Shown here: positions 40,149 through 54,105 of the stretch, in pieces | How positions within the stretch are numbered: the stretch's first letter is position 1 | Layout: every line of letters starts with the position of its first letter | Origin: Taudactylus pleione | Lineage: Eukaryota; Chordata; Amphibia; Anura; Myobatrachidae | Direction: 5' to 3' | DNA length: 64,000 nt | NCBI GenBank assembly: GCA_031769625.1 | Contig: JAUIMM010001425.1 | Span: 1-64,000 of the forward strand | Program-made: the position numbers and the translations under genes | Notes under the pieces: generated by a model | The model's database searches: none | Seen by the model: the letters and a program-made list of their open reading frames with translations, nothing else | Told to the model about the DNA's origin: nothing

Positions 40149-41803
40149 CAGACAGCTCAAAATGTCACTGGATGTGTTGAAGACCAAGACCCACAAATGT
40201 GATGTGAAATGGTTTTTCTCCCATGTTGCGTTTAAGAGAAAACAGCAAATGCACGTTTTAGGTCAAAATGCATTGAAAGCAATGGAAACAACAAAAGCCC
40301 ATACTTTGTGATATCTCCTCTTGTAGCAAACACAGACAGCTCAAAATTTCACTGGATGTGTTGAAGACCAAGACCCACAAATGTGATGTGAAATGGTTTT
40401 TCTCCCATGTTGCGTTTAAGAGAAAACAGCAAATGCACGTTTTAGGCCAAAATGCATTGAAAGCAATGGAAACACAAAAGCACATACTTTGTGTTATCTC
40501 CTCTTGTAGCAAACACAGACAGCTCAAAATTTCACTGGATGTGTTGAAGACCAAAATCCACAAATGTGATGTGAAATGGTTTTTCTCCCATGCTGCGTTT
40601 AAGAGAAAACAGCAAATGCAAGTTTTAGGCCAAAATGCATTGAAAGCAATGGAAATAACAAAAGCGCATACTTTGTGTTATCTCCTCTTGTAGCAAACAC
40701 AGACAGCTCAAAATTTCACTGGATGTGTTGAAGACCAAAACCCACAAATGTGATGTGAAATTGTTTTTCTCCCATGCTGCGTTTAAGAGAAAACAGCAAA
40801 TGCAAGTTTTAGGCCAAAATGCATTGAAAGCAATGGAAATAACAAAAGCGCATACTTTGTGATATCTCCTCTTGTAGCAAACACAGACAGCTCAAAATTT
40901 CACTGGATGTGTTGAAGACCAAGACCCACAAATGTGATGTGAAATGGTTTTTCTCCCATGTTGCGTTTAAGAGAAAACAGCAAATGCTTGTTTTAGGCCA
41001 AAATGCATTGAAAGCAATGAAAACAACAAAAGCACATACTTTGTGATATCTCCTCTTGTAGCAAACACAGACAGCTCAAAATTTCACTGGATGTGTTGCA
41101 GACCAAGACCCACAAATGTGATGTGAAATGGTTTTTCTCCCATGTTGCGTTTAAGAGAAAACAGCAAATGCAAGTTTTAGGCCAAAATGCATTGAAAGCA
41201 ATGGAAATAACAAAAGTTCAAACTTTGTGATATCTCCTCTTGTAGCAAACACAGACAGCTCAAAATTTCACTGGATGTGTTGAAGACCAAGACCCACAAA
41301 TGTGATGTGAAATGGTTTTTCTCCCATGTTGCGTTTAAGAGAAAACAGCAAATGCAAGTTTTAGGCCAAAATGCATTGAAAGCAATGGAAATAACAAAAG
41401 TGCATACTTTGTGATATCTCCTCTTGTAGCAAACACAGACAGCTCAAAATTTCACTGGATGTGTTGAAGACCAAGACCCACAAATGTGATGTGAAATGGT
41501 TTTTCTCCCATGTTGCGTTTAAGAGAAAACAGCAAATGCTTGTTTTATGCCAAAATGCATTGAAAGCAATGAAAACAACAAAAGCGCATACTTTGTGATA
41601 TCTCCTCTTGTAGCAAACACAGACAGCTCAAAATTTCACTGGATGTGTTGAAGACCAAAACCCACAAATGTGATGTGAAATGGTTTTTCTCCCATGTTGC
41701 GTTTAAGAGAAAACAGCAAATGCACGTTTTTTTGCCAAAATGCATTGAAAGCAATGGAAACACAAAAGCGCATACTTTGTGTTATCTCCTCTTGTAGCAA
41801 ACA
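40149..41803 (+). repeat. HOR cassette C, copy 4, lacking two monomers
   Basis: AGGTC to the T-tract spans two monomers fewer than in the other copies. The TTGCAGACC/AGTTCAAAC monomer (about 41075-41258) is followed directly by the AGTGCATAC monomer. The CTTG monomer and the CCAAGACACAC/ATTAAAAGC monomer that normally lie between are missing. This is a clean in-register deletion of about 368 bp. Confidence 0.82.
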
Positions 41804-44800
41804 CAGACAGCTCAAAATTTCACTGGATGTGTTGAAGACCAAGACCCACAAATGTGATGTGAAATGGTTTTTCTCCCATGTTGCGTTTAAGAGAAAACAG
41901 CAAATGCAAGTTTTAGGCCAAAATGCATTGAAAGCAATGGAAATAACAAAAGCGCATACTTTGTGATATCTCCTCTTGTAGCAAACACAGACAGCTCAAA
42001 ATTTCACTGGATGTGTTGAAGACCAAAACCCACAAATGTGATGTGAAATGGTTTTTCTCCCATGCTGCGTTTAAGAGAAAACAGCAAATGCAAGTTTTAG
42101 GCCAAAATGCATTGAAAGCAATGGAAATAACAAAAGCGCATACTTTGTGATATCTCCTCTTGTAGCAAACACAGACAGCTCAAAATTTCACAGGATGTGT
42201 TGAAGACCAAGACCCACAAATGTGATGTGAAATGGTTTTTCTCCAATTTTGCGTTTAAGAGAAAACAGCAAATGCTTGTTTTAGGCCAAAATGCATTGAA
42301 AGCAATGAAAACAACAAAAGCGCATACTTTGTGATATCTCCTCTTGTAGCAAACACAGACAGCTCAAAATTTCACTGGATGTGTTGAAGACCAAGACCCA
42401 CAAATGTGATGTGAAATGGTTTTTCTCCCATGTTGCGTTTAAGAGAAAACAGCAAATGCAAGTTTTAGGCCAAAATGCATTGAAAGCAATGGAAATAACA
42501 AAAGTTCAAACTTTGTGATATCTCCTCTTGTAGCAAACACAGACAGCTCAAAATTTCACTGGATGTGTTGAAGACCAAGACCCACAAATGTGATGTGAAA
42601 TGGTTTTTCTCCCATGCTGCGTTTAAGAGAAAACAGCAAATGCAAGTTTTAGGCCAAAATGCATTGAAAGCAATGGAAAAAACAAAAGTGCATACTTTGT
42701 GATATCTCCTCTTGTAGCAAACACAGACAGCTCAAAATTTCACTGGATGTGTTGAAGACCAAGACCCACAATTGTGATGTGAAATGGTTTTTCTCCCATG
42801 TTGCGTTTAAGAGAAAACAGCAAATGCACGTTTTAGGCCAAAATGCATTGAAAGCAATGGAAACACAAAAGCGCATACTTTGTGTTATCTCCTCTTGTAG
42901 CAAACACAGACAGCTCAAAATTTCACTGGATGTGTTGAAGACCAAAACCCACAAATGTGATGTGAAATGGTTTTTCTCCCATGTTGCGTTTAAGAGAAAA
43001 CAGCAAATGCAAGTTATATGCCAAAATGCATTGAAAGCAATGGAAATAACAAAAGCGCATACTTTGTGATATCTCGTCTTGTAGCAAACACAGACAGCTC
43101 AAAATTTCACTGGATGTGTTGAAGACCAAGACCCACAAATGTGATGTGAAATGGTTTTTCTCCCATGTTGCGTTTAAGAGAAAACAGCAAATGCAAGTTT
43201 TAGGCCAAAATGCATTGAAAGCAATGAAAACAACAAAAGCGCATACTTTGTGATATCTCCTCTTGTAGCAAACACAGACAGCTCAAAATTTCACTGGATG
43301 TGTTGAAGACCAAAACCCACAAATGTGATGTGAAATGGTTTTTCTCCCATGTTGCGTTTAAGAGAAAACAGCAAATGCAAGTTTTAGGCCAAAATGCATT
43401 GAAAGCAATGGAAATAACAAAAGCGCATACTTTGTGATATCTCCTCTTGTAGCAAACACAGACAGCTCAAAATGTCACTGGATGTGTTGAAGACCAAGAC
43501 CCACAAATGTGATGTGAAATGGTTTTTCTCCCATGTTGCGTTTAAGAGAAAACAGCAAATGCACGTTTTAGGCCAAAATGCATTGAAAGCAATGGAAACA
43601 CAAAAGCGCATACTTTGTGTTATCTGCTCTTGTAGCAAACACAGACAGCTCAAAATTTCACTGGATGTGTTGAAGACCAAGACCCACAAATGTGATGTGA
43701 AATGGTTTTTTCTCCCATGTTGCGTTTAAGAGAAAACAGCAAATGCACGTTTTAGGCCAAAATGCATTGAAATCAATGGAAACAACAAAAGCGCATACTT
43801 TGTGTTATCTCCTCTTGTAGCAAACACAGACAGCTCAAAATTTCACTGGATGTGTTGAAGACCAAAACCCACAAATGTGATGTGAAATGGTTTTTCTCCC
43901 ATGCTGCGTTTAAGAGCAAACAGCAAATGCAAGTTTTAGGCCAAAATGCATTGAAAGCAATGGAAATAACAAAAGCGCATACTTTGTGTTATCTCCTCTT
44001 GTAGCAAACACAGACAGCTCAAAATTTCACTGGATGTGTTGAAGACCAAAACCCACAAATGTGATGTGAAATGGTTTTTCTCCCATGCTGCGTTTAAGAG
44101 AAAACAGCAAATGCAAGTTTTAGGCCAAAATGCATTGAAAGCAATGGAAATAACAAAAGCGCATACTTTGTGATATCTCCTCTTGTAGCAAACACAGACA
44201 GCTCAAAATTTCACTGGATGTGTTGAAGACCAAGACCCACAAATGTAATGTGAAATGGTTTTTCTCCCATGTTGCGTTTAAGAGAAAACAGCAAATGCTT
44301 GTTTTAGGCCAAAATGCATTGAAAGCAATGAAAACAACAAAGCGCATACTTTGTGATATCTCCTCTTGTAGCAAACACAGACAGCTCAAAATTTCACTGG
44401 ATGTGTTGAAGACCAAGACCCACAAATGTGATGTGAAATGGTTTTTCTCCCATGTTGCGTTTAAGAGAAAACAGCAAATGCAAGTTTTAGGCCATAATGC
44501 ATTGAAAGCAATGGAAATAACAAAAGTTCAAACTTTGTGATATCTCCTCTTGTAGCAAACACAGACAGCTCAAAATTTCACTGGATGTGTTGAAGACCAA
44601 GACCCACAAATGTGATGTGAAATGGTTTTTCTCCCATGTTGTGTTTAAGAGAAAACAGCAAATGCACGTTTTAGGCCAAAATGCATTGAAAGCAATGAAA
44701 ACAACAAAAGCGCATACTTTGTGATATCTCCTCTTGTAGCAAACACAGACAGCTCAAAATTTCACTGGATGTGTTGAAGACCAAGACCCACAAATGTGAT

Positions 44801-45112
44801 GTGAAATGGTTTTTCTCCCATGTTTCGTTTAAGAGAAAACAGCAAATGCACGTTTTAGGCCAAAATGCATTGAAAGCAATGGAAACACAAAAGCACATAC
44901 TTTGTGTTATCTCCTCTAGTAGCAAACACAGACAGCTCAAAATTTCACTGGATGTGTTGAAGACCAAAACCCACAAAAGTGATGTGAAATCGTTTTTCTC
45001 CCATGTTGCGTTTAAGAGAAAACAGCAAATGCAAGTTATATGCCAAAATGCATTGAAAGCAATGGAAAGAACAAAAGCGCATACTTTGTGATATCTCCTC
45101 TTGTAGCAAACA
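41804..45112 (+). repeat. HOR linker block L, copy 2
   Basis: This repeats copy 1 at offset 7906 (43 monomers minus 6 bp), increasing by 1 after a private T insertion at about 43705. CTCGTCTTG at about 43072, AATGTAATG at about 44243 and AAATCG at about 44990 align with copy 1. Private changes include CTGCTCTTG at about 43625 and TTTCG at about 44823. Confidence 0.83.
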
Positions 45113-47128
45113 CAGACAGCTCAAAATTTCACTGGATGTGTTGAAGACCAAGACCCACAAATGTGATGTGAAATGGTTTTTCTCCCATGTTGCGTTTAAG
45201 AGAAAACAGCAAATGCACGTTTTAGGTCAAAATGCATTGAAAGCAATGGAAACAACAAAAGCCCATACTTTGTGATATCTCCTCTTGTAGCAAACACAGA
45301 CAGCTCAAAATTTCACTGGATGTGTTGAAGACCAAGACCCACAAATGTGATGTGAAATGGTTTTTCTCCCATGTTGCGTTTAAGAGAAAACAGCAAATGC
45401 ACGTTTTAGGCCAAAATGCATTGAAAGCAATGGAAACACAAAAGCACATACTTTGTGTTATCTCCTCTTGTAGCAAACACAGACAGCTCAAAATTTCACT
45501 GGATGTGTTGAAGACCAAAATCCACAAATGTGATGTGAAATGGTTTTTCTCCCATGCTGCGTTTAAGAGAAAACAGCAAATGCAAGTTTTAGGCCAAAAT
45601 GCATTGAAAGCAATGGAAATAACAAAAGCGCATACTTTGTGTTATCTCCTCTTGTAGCAAACACAGACAGCTCAAAATTTCACTGGATGTGTTGAAGACC
45701 AAAACCCACAAATGTGATGTGAAATTGTTTTTCTCCCATGCTGCGTTTAAGAGAAAACAGCAAATGCAAGTTTTAGGCCAAAATGCATTGAAAGCAATGG
45801 AAATAACAAAAGCGCATACTTTGTGATATCTCCTCTTGTAGCAAACACAGACAGCTCAAAATTTCACTGGATGTGTTGAAGACCAAGACCCACAAATGTG
45901 ATGTGAAATGGTTTTTCTCCCATGTTGCGTTTAAGAGAAAACAGCAAATGCTTGTTTTAGGCCAAAATGCATTGAAAGCAATGAAAACAACAAAAGCACA
46001 TACTTTGTGATATCTCCTCTTGTAGCAAACACAGACAGCTCAAAATTTCACTGGATGTGTTGCAGACCAAGACCCACAAATGTGATGTGAAATGGTTTTT
46101 CTCCCATGTTGCGTTTAAGAGAAAACAGCAAATGCAAGTTTTAGGCCAAAATGCATTGAAAGCAATGGAAATAACAAAAGTTCAAACTTTGTGATATCTC
46201 CTCTTGTAGCAAACACAGACAGCTCAAAATTTCACTGGATGTGTTGAAGACCAAGACCCACAAATGTGATGTGAAATGGTTTTTCTCCCATGTTGCGTTT
46301 AAGAGAAAACAGCAAATGCTTGTTTTAGGCCAAAATGCATTGAAAGCAATGAAAACAACAAAAGCGCATACTTTGTGATATCTCCTCTTGTAGCAAACAC
46401 AGACAGCTCAAAATTTCACTGGATGTGTTGAAGACCAAGACACACAAATGTGATGTGAAATGGTTTTTCTCCCATGTTGCATTTAAGAGAAAACAGCAAA
46501 TGCACGTTTTAGGCCAAAATGCATTAAAAGCAATGGAAAGAACAAAAGCGCATACTTTGTGATATCGTAGCAAACACAGACAGCTCAAAATTTCACTGGA
46601 TGTGTTGAAGACCAAGACCCACAAATGTGATGTGAAATGGTTTTTCTCCCATGTTGCGTTTAAGAGAAAACAGCAAATGCAAGTTTTAGGCCAAAATGCA
46701 TTGAAAGCAATGGAAATAACAAAAGTGCATACTTTGTGATATCTCCTCTTGTAGCAAACACAGACAGCTCAAAATTTCACTGGATGTGTTGAAGACCAAG
46801 ACCCACAAATGTGATGTGATATGGTTTTTCTCCCATGTTGCGTTTAAGAGAAAACAGCAAATGCTTGTTTTATGCCAAAATGCATTGAAAGCAATGAAAA
46901 CAACAAAAGCGCATACTTTGTGATATCTCCTCTTGTAGCAAACACAGACAGCTCAAAATTTCACTGGATGTGTTGAAGACCAAAATCCACAAATGTGATG
47001 TGAAATGGTTTTTCTCCCATGTTGCGTTTAAGAGAAAACAGCAAATGCACGTTTTTTTGCCAAAATGCATTGAAAGCAATGGAAACACAAAAGCGCATAC
47101 TTTGTGTTATCTCCTCTTGTAGCAAACA
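45113..47128 (+). repeat. HOR cassette C, copy 5
   Basis: The landmark order is intact, with a private 7-bp deletion at about 46566 (GATATCGTAGC, lacking TCCTCTT). It also has CCAAAATCC in the T-tract monomer (about 46981) and GTGATATGG near 46816. It is followed by an internally deleted linker. Confidence 0.83.
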
Positions 47129-48782
47129 CAGACAGCTCAAAATTTCACTGGATGTGTTGAAGACCAAGACCCACAAATGTGATGTGAAATGGTTTTTCTC
47201 CCATGTTGCATTTAAGAGAAAACAGCAAATGCAAGTTTTAGGCCAAAATGCATTGAAAGCAATGGAAATAACAAAAGCGCATACTTTGTGATATCTCCTC
47301 TTGTAGCAAACACAGACAGCTCAAAATTTCACTGGATGTGTTGAAGACCAAAACCCACAAATGTGATGTGAAATGGTTTTTCTCCCATGCTGCGTTTAAG
47401 AGAAAACAGCAAATGCAAGTTTTAGGCCAAAATGCATTGAAAGCAATGGAAATAACAAAAGCACATACTTTGTGATATCTCCTCTTGTAGCAAACACAGA
47501 CAGCTCAAAATTTCACTGGATGTGTTGAAGACCAAGACCCACAAATGTGATGTGAAATGGTTTTTCTCCAATTTTGCGTTTAAGAGAAAACAGCAAATGC
47601 TTGTTTTAGGCCAAAATGCATTGAAAGCAATGAAAACAACAAAAGCGCATACTTTGTGATATCTCCTCTTGTAGCAAACACAGACAGCTCAAAATTTCAC
47701 TGGATGTGTTGAAGACCAAGACCCACAAATGTGATGTGAAATGGTTTTTCTCCCATGTTGCGTTTAAGAGAAAACAGCAAATGCAAGTTTTAGGCCAAAA
47801 TGCATTGAAAGCAATGGAAATAACAAAAGTTCAAACTTTGTGATATCTCCTCTTGTAGCAAACACAGACAGCTCAAAATTTCACTGGATGTGTTGAAGAC
47901 CAAGACCCACAAATGTAATGTGAAATGGTTTTTCTCCCATGTTGCGTTTAAGAGAAAACAGCAAATGCTTGTTTTAGGCCAAAATGCATTGAAAGCAATG
48001 AAAACAACAAAGCGCATACTTTGTGATATCTCCTCTTGTAGCAAACACAGACAGCTCAAAATTTCACTGGATGTGTTGAAGACCAAGACCCACAAATGTG
48101 ATGTGAAATGGTTTTTCTCCCATGTTGCGTTTAAGAGAAAACAGCAAATGCAAGTTTTAGGCCATAATGCATTGAAAGCAATGGAAATAACAAAAGTTCA
48201 AACTTTGTGATATCTCCTCTTGTAGCAAACACAGACAGCTCAAAATTTCACTGCATGTGTTGAAGACCAAGACCCACAAATGTGATGTGAAATGGTTTTT
48301 CTCCCATGTTGCGTTTAAGAGAAAACAGCAAATGCACGTTTTAGGCCAAAATGCATTGAAAGCAATGAAAACAACAAAAGCGCATACTTTGTGATATCTC
48401 CTCTTGTAGCAAACACAGACAGCTCAAAATTTCACGGGATGTGTTGAAGGCCAAGACCCACAAATGTGATGTGAAATGGTTTTTCTCCCATGTTGCGTTT
48501 AAGAGAAAACAGCAAATGCACGTTTTAGGCCAAAATGCATTGAAAGCAATGGAAACACAAAAGCACATACTTTGTGTTATCTCCTCTAGTAGCAAACACA
48601 GACAGCTCAAAATTTCACTGGATGTGTTGAAGACCAAAACCCACAAAAGTGATGTGAAATCGTTTTTCTCCCATGTTGCGTTTAAGAGAAAACAGCAAAT
48701 GCAAGTTATATGCCAAAATGCATTGAAAGCAATGGAAAGAACAAAAGCGCATACTTTGTGATATCTCCTCTTGTAGCAAACA
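47129..48782 (+). repeat. HOR linker block L, internally deleted copy
   Basis: The block starts like copies 1 and 2 (CTGCG monomer, CTCCAATTTTGCG, AGTTCAAAC). It then jumps at about 47.87 kb directly to the AATGTAATG/AACAAAGCGC monomer, skipping about nine monomers that carry CCCACAATTG, CTCGTCTTG, TTGAAATCAATGG and AAGAGCAAACAG. From there it follows L to its end (offset 11577 from copy 1). Confidence 0.78.
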
Positions 48783-50805
48783 CAGACAGCTCAAAATTTC
48801 ACTGGATGTGTTGAAGACCAAGACCCACAAATGTGATGTGAAATGGTTTTTCTCCCATGTTGCGTTTAAGAGAAAACAGCAAATGCACGTTTTAGGTCAA
48901 AATGCATTGAAAGCAATGGAAACAACAAAAGACCATACTTTGTGATATCTCCTCTTGTAGCAAACACAGACAGCTCAAAATTTCACTGGATGTGTTGAAG
49001 ACCAAGACCCACAAATGTGATGTGAAATGGTTTTTCTCCCATGTTGCGTTTAAGAGAAAACAGCAAATGCACGTTTTAGGCCAAAATGCATTGAAAGCAA
49101 TGGAAACACAAAAGCACATACTTTGTGTTATCTCCTCTTGTAGCAAACACAGACAGCTCAAAATTTCACTGGATGTGTTGAAGACCAAAATCCACAAATG
49201 TGATGTGAAATGGTTTTTCTCCCATGCTGCGTTTAAGAGAAAACAGCAAATGCAAGTTTTAGGCCAAAATGCATTGAAAGCAATGGAAATAACAAAAGCG
49301 CATACTTTGTGTTATCTCCTCTTGTAGCAAACACAGACAGCTCAAAATGTCACTGGATGTGTTGAAGACCAAGACCCACAAATGTGATGTGAAATTGTTT
49401 TTCTCCCATGCTGCGTTTAAGAGAAAACAGCAAATGCAAGTTTTAGGCCAAAATGCATTGAAAGCAATGGAAATAACAAAAGCGCATACTTTGTGATATC
49501 TCCTCTTGTAGCAAACACAGACAGCTCAAAATTTCACTGGATGTGTTGAAGACCAAGACCCACAAATGTGATGTGAAATGGTTTTTCTCCCATGTTGCGT
49601 TTAAGAGAAAACAGCAAATGCTTGTTTTAGGCCAAAATGCATTGAAAGCAATGAAAACAACAAAAGCACATACTTTGTGATATCTCCTCTTGTAGCAAAC
49701 ACAGACAGCTCAAAATTTCACTGGATGTGTTGCAGACCAAGACCCACAAATGTGATGTGAAATGGTTTTTCTCCCATGTTGCGTTTAAGAGAAAACAGCA
49801 AATGCAAGTTTTAGGCCAAAATGCATTGAAAGCAATGGAAATAACAAAAGTTCAAACTTTGTGATATCTCCTCTTGTAGCAAACACAGACAGCTCAAAAT
49901 TTCACTGGATGTGTTGAAGACCAAGACCTACAAATGTGAAGTGAAATGGTTTTTCTCCCATGTTGCGTTTAAGAGAAAACAGCAAATGCTTGTTTTAGGC
50001 CAAAATGCATTGAAAGCAATGAAAACAACAAAAGCGCATACTTTGTGATATCTCCTCTTGTAGCAAACACAGACAGCTCAAAATTTCACTGGATGTGTTG
50101 AAGACCAAGACACACAAATGTGATGTGAAATGGTTTTTCTCCCATGTTGCATTTAAGAGAAAACAGCAAATGCACGTTTTAGGCCAAAATGCATTAAAAG
50201 CAATGGAAAGAACAAAAGCGCATACTTTGTGATATCTCCTCTTGTAGCAAACACAGACAGCTCAAAATTTCACTGGATGTGTTGAAGACCAAGACCCACA
50301 AATGTGATGTGAAATGGTTTTTCTCCCATGTTGCGTTTAAGAGAAAACAGCAAATGCAAGTTTTAGGCCAAAATGCATTGAAAGCAATGGAAATAACAAA
50401 AGTGCATACTTTGTGATATCTCCTCTTGTAGCAAACACAGACAGCTCAAAATTTCACTGGATGTGTTGAAGACCAAGACCCACAAATGTGATGTGAAATG
50501 GTTTTTCTCCCATGTTGCGTTTAAGAGAAAACAGCAAATGCACGTTTTAGGCCAAAATGCATTGAAAGCAATGAAAACAACAAAAGCGCATACTTTGTGA
50601 TATCTCCTCTTGTAGCAAACACAGACAGCTCAAAATTTCACTGGATGTGTTGAAGACCAAAACCCACAAATGTGATGTGAAATGGTTTTTCTCCCATGTT
50701 GCGTTTAAGAGAAAACAGCAAATGCACGTTTTTTTGCCAAAATGCATTGAAAGCAATGGAAACACAAAAGCGCATACTTTGTGTTATCTCCTCTTGTAGC
50801 AAACA
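48783..50805 (+). repeat. HOR cassette C, copy 6
   Basis: This is a full 11-monomer cassette. Differences are AGACCATAC for AGCCCATAC near 48930, TGTCAC with CCAAGACCC in the GAAATTG monomer near 49350, and CACG/AGGCC for CTTG/ATGCC in the penultimate monomer near 50540. The last two look like short conversion tracts from other subtypes. Confidence 0.82.
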
Positions 50806-53800
50806 CAGACAGCTCAAAATTTCACTGGATGTGTTGAAAACCAAGACCCACAAATGTGATGTGAAATGGTTTTTCTCCCATGTTGCGTTTAAGAGAAAAC
50901 AGCAAATGCAAGTTTTAGGCCAAAATGCATTGAAAGCAATGGAAATAACAAAAGCGCATACTTTGTGATATCTCCTCTTGTAGCAAACACAGACAGCTCA
51001 AAATTTCACTGGATGTGTTGAAGACCAAAACCCACAAATGTGATGTGAAATGGTTTTTCTCCCATGCTGCGTTTAAGAGAAAACAGCAAATGCAAGTTTT
51101 AGGCCAAAATGCATTGAAAGCAATGGAAATAACAAAAGCGCATACTTTGTGATATCTCCTCTTGTAGCAAACACAGACAGCTCAAAATTTCACTGGATGT
51201 GTTGAAGACCAAGACCCACAAATGTGATGTGAAATGGTTTTTCTCCAATTTTGCGTTTAAGAGAAAACAGCAAATGCTTGTTTTAGGCCAAAATGCATTG
51301 AAAGCAATGCAAACAACAAAAGCGCATACTTTGTGATATCTCCTCTTGTAGCAAACACAGACAGCTCAAAATTTCACTGGATGTGTTGAAGACCAAGACC
51401 CACAAATGTGATGTGAAATGGTTTTTCTCCCATGTTGCGTTTAAGAGAAAACAGCAAATGCAAGTTTTAGGCCAAAATGCATTGAAAGCAATGGAAATAA
51501 CAAAAGTGCATACTTTGTGATATCTCCTCTTGTAGCAAACACAGACAGCTCAAAATTTCACTGGATGTGTTGAAGACCAAGACCCACAATTGTGATGTGA
51601 AATGGTTTTTCTCCCATGTTGCGTTTAAGAGAAAACAGCAAATGCACGTTTTAGGCCAAAATGCATTGAAAGCAATGGAAACATAAAAGCGCATACTTTG
51701 TGTTATCTCCTCTTGTAGCAAACACAGACAGCTCAAAATTTCACTGGATGTGTTGAAGACCAAAACCCACAAATGTGATGTGAAATGGTTTTTCTCCCAT
51801 GTTGCGTTTAAGAGAAAACAGCAAATGCAAGTTATATGCCAAAATGCATTGAAAGCAATGGAAATAACAAAAGCGCATACTTTGTGATATCTCGTCTTGT
51901 AGCAAACACAGACAGCTCAAAATTTCACTGGATGTGTTGAAGACCAAGACCCACAAATGTGATGTGAAATGGTTTTTCTCCCATGTTGCGTTTAAGAGAA
52001 AACAGCAAATGCAAGTTTTAGGCCAAAATGCATTGAAAGCAATGAAAACAACAAAAGCGCATACTTTGTGATATCTCCTCTTGTAGCAAACACAGACAGC
52101 TCAAAATTTCACTGGATGTGTTGAAGACCAAAACCCACAAATGTGATGTGAAATGGTTTTTCTCCCATGTTGCGTTTAAGAGAAAACAGCAAATGCAAGT
52201 TTTAGGCCAAAATGCATTGAAAGCAATGGAAATAACAAAAGCGCATACTTTGTGATATCTCCTCTTGTAGCAAACACAGACAGCTCAAAATGTCACTGGA
52301 TGTGTTGAAGACCAAGACCCACAAATGTGATGTGAAATGGTTTTTCTCCCATGTTGCGTTTAAGAGAAAACAGCAAATGCACGTTTTAGGCCAAAATGCA
52401 TTGAAAGCAATGGAAACACAAAAGCGCATACTTTGTGTTATCTCCTCTTGTAGCAAACACAGACAGCTCAAAATTTCACTGGATGTGTTGAAGACCAAGA
52501 CCCACAAATGTGATGTGAAATGGTTTTTCTCCCATGTTGCGTTTAAGAGAAAACAGCAAATGCACGTTTTAGGCCAAAATGCATTGAAATCAATGGAAAC
52601 AACAAAAGCGCATACTTTGTGTTATCTCCTCTTGTAGCAAACACAGACAGCTCAAAATTTCACTGGATGTGTTGAAGACCAAAACCCACAAATGTGATGT
52701 GAAATGGTTTTTCTCCCATGCTGCGTTTAAGAGCAAACAGCAAATGCAAGTTTTAGGCCAAAATGCATTGAAAGCAATGGAAATAACAAAAGCGCATACT
52801 TTGTGTTATCTCCTCTTGTAGCAAACACAGACAGCTCAAAATTTCACTGGATGTGTTGAAGACCAAAACCCACAAATGTGATGTGAAATGGTTTTTCTCC
52901 CATGCTGCGTTTAAGAGAAAACAGCAAATGCAAGTTTTAGGCCAAAATGCATTGAAAGCAATGGAAATAACAAAAGCGCATACTTTGTGATATCTCCTCT
53001 TGTAGCAAACACAGACAGCTCAAAATTTCACTGGATGTGTTGAAGACCAAGACCCACAAATGTAATGTGAAATGGTTTTTCTCCCATGTTGCGTTTAAGA
53101 GAAAACAGCAAATGCTTGTTTTAGGCCAAAATGCATTGAAAGCAATGAAAACAACAAAGCGCATACTTTGTGATATCTCCTCTTGTAGCAAACACAGACA
53201 GCTCAAAATTTCACTGGATGTGTTGAAGACCAAGACCCACAAATGTGATGTGAAATGGTTTTTCTCCCATGTTGCGTTTAAGAGAAAACAGCAAATGCAA
53301 GTTTTAGGCCATAATGCATTGAAAGCAATGGAAATAACAAAAGTTCAAACTTTGTGATATCTCCTCTTGTAGCAAACACAGACAGCTCAAAATTTCACTG
53401 GATGTGTTGAAGACCAAGACCCACAAATGTGATGTGAAATGGTTTTTCTCCCATGTTGCATTTAAGAGAAAACAGCAAATGCACGTTTTAGGCCAAAATG
53501 CATTGAAAGCAATGAAAACAACAAAAGCGCATACTTTGTGATATCTCCTCTTGTAGCAAACACAGACAGCTCAAAATTTCACTGGATGTGTTGAAGACCA
53601 AGACCCACAAATGTGATGTGAAATGGTTTTTCTCCCATGTTGTGTTTAAGAGAAAACAGCAAATGCACGTTTTAGGCCAAAATGCATTGAAAGCAATGGA
53701 AACAACAAAAGCACATACTTTGTGATATCTCCTCTTGTAGCAAACACAGACAGCTCAAAATTTCACTGGATGTGTTGAAGACCAAGACCCACAAATGTGA

Positions 53801-54105
53801 TGTGAAATGGTTTTTCTCCCATGTTGCGTTTAAGAGAAAACAGCAAATGCACGTTTTAGGCCAAAATGCATTGAAAGCAATGGAAACACAAAAGCACATA
53901 CTTTGTGTTATCTCCTCTAGTAGCAAACACAGACAGCTCAAAATTTCACTGGATGTGTTGAAGACCAAAACCCACAAAAGTGATGTGAAATCGTTTTTCT
54001 CCCATGTTGCGTTTAAGAGAAAACAGCAAATGCAAGTTATATGCCAAAATGCATTGAAAGCAATGGAAAGAACAAAAGCGCATACTTTGTGATATCTCCT
54101 CTTGT
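50806..54105 (+). repeat. HOR linker block L, copy 3 (rearranged)
   Basis: This block is collinear with copies 1 and 2 but has one monomer fewer before CCCACAATTG (about 51585) and one extra monomer at about 53390-53580. Its overall length is therefore nearly unchanged. The missing monomer comes from fusion of the AGTTCAAAC and CTGCG/AGTGCATAC monomers into one (about 51360-51545). The block leads into block T copy 3, not into a cassette. Confidence 0.78.
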
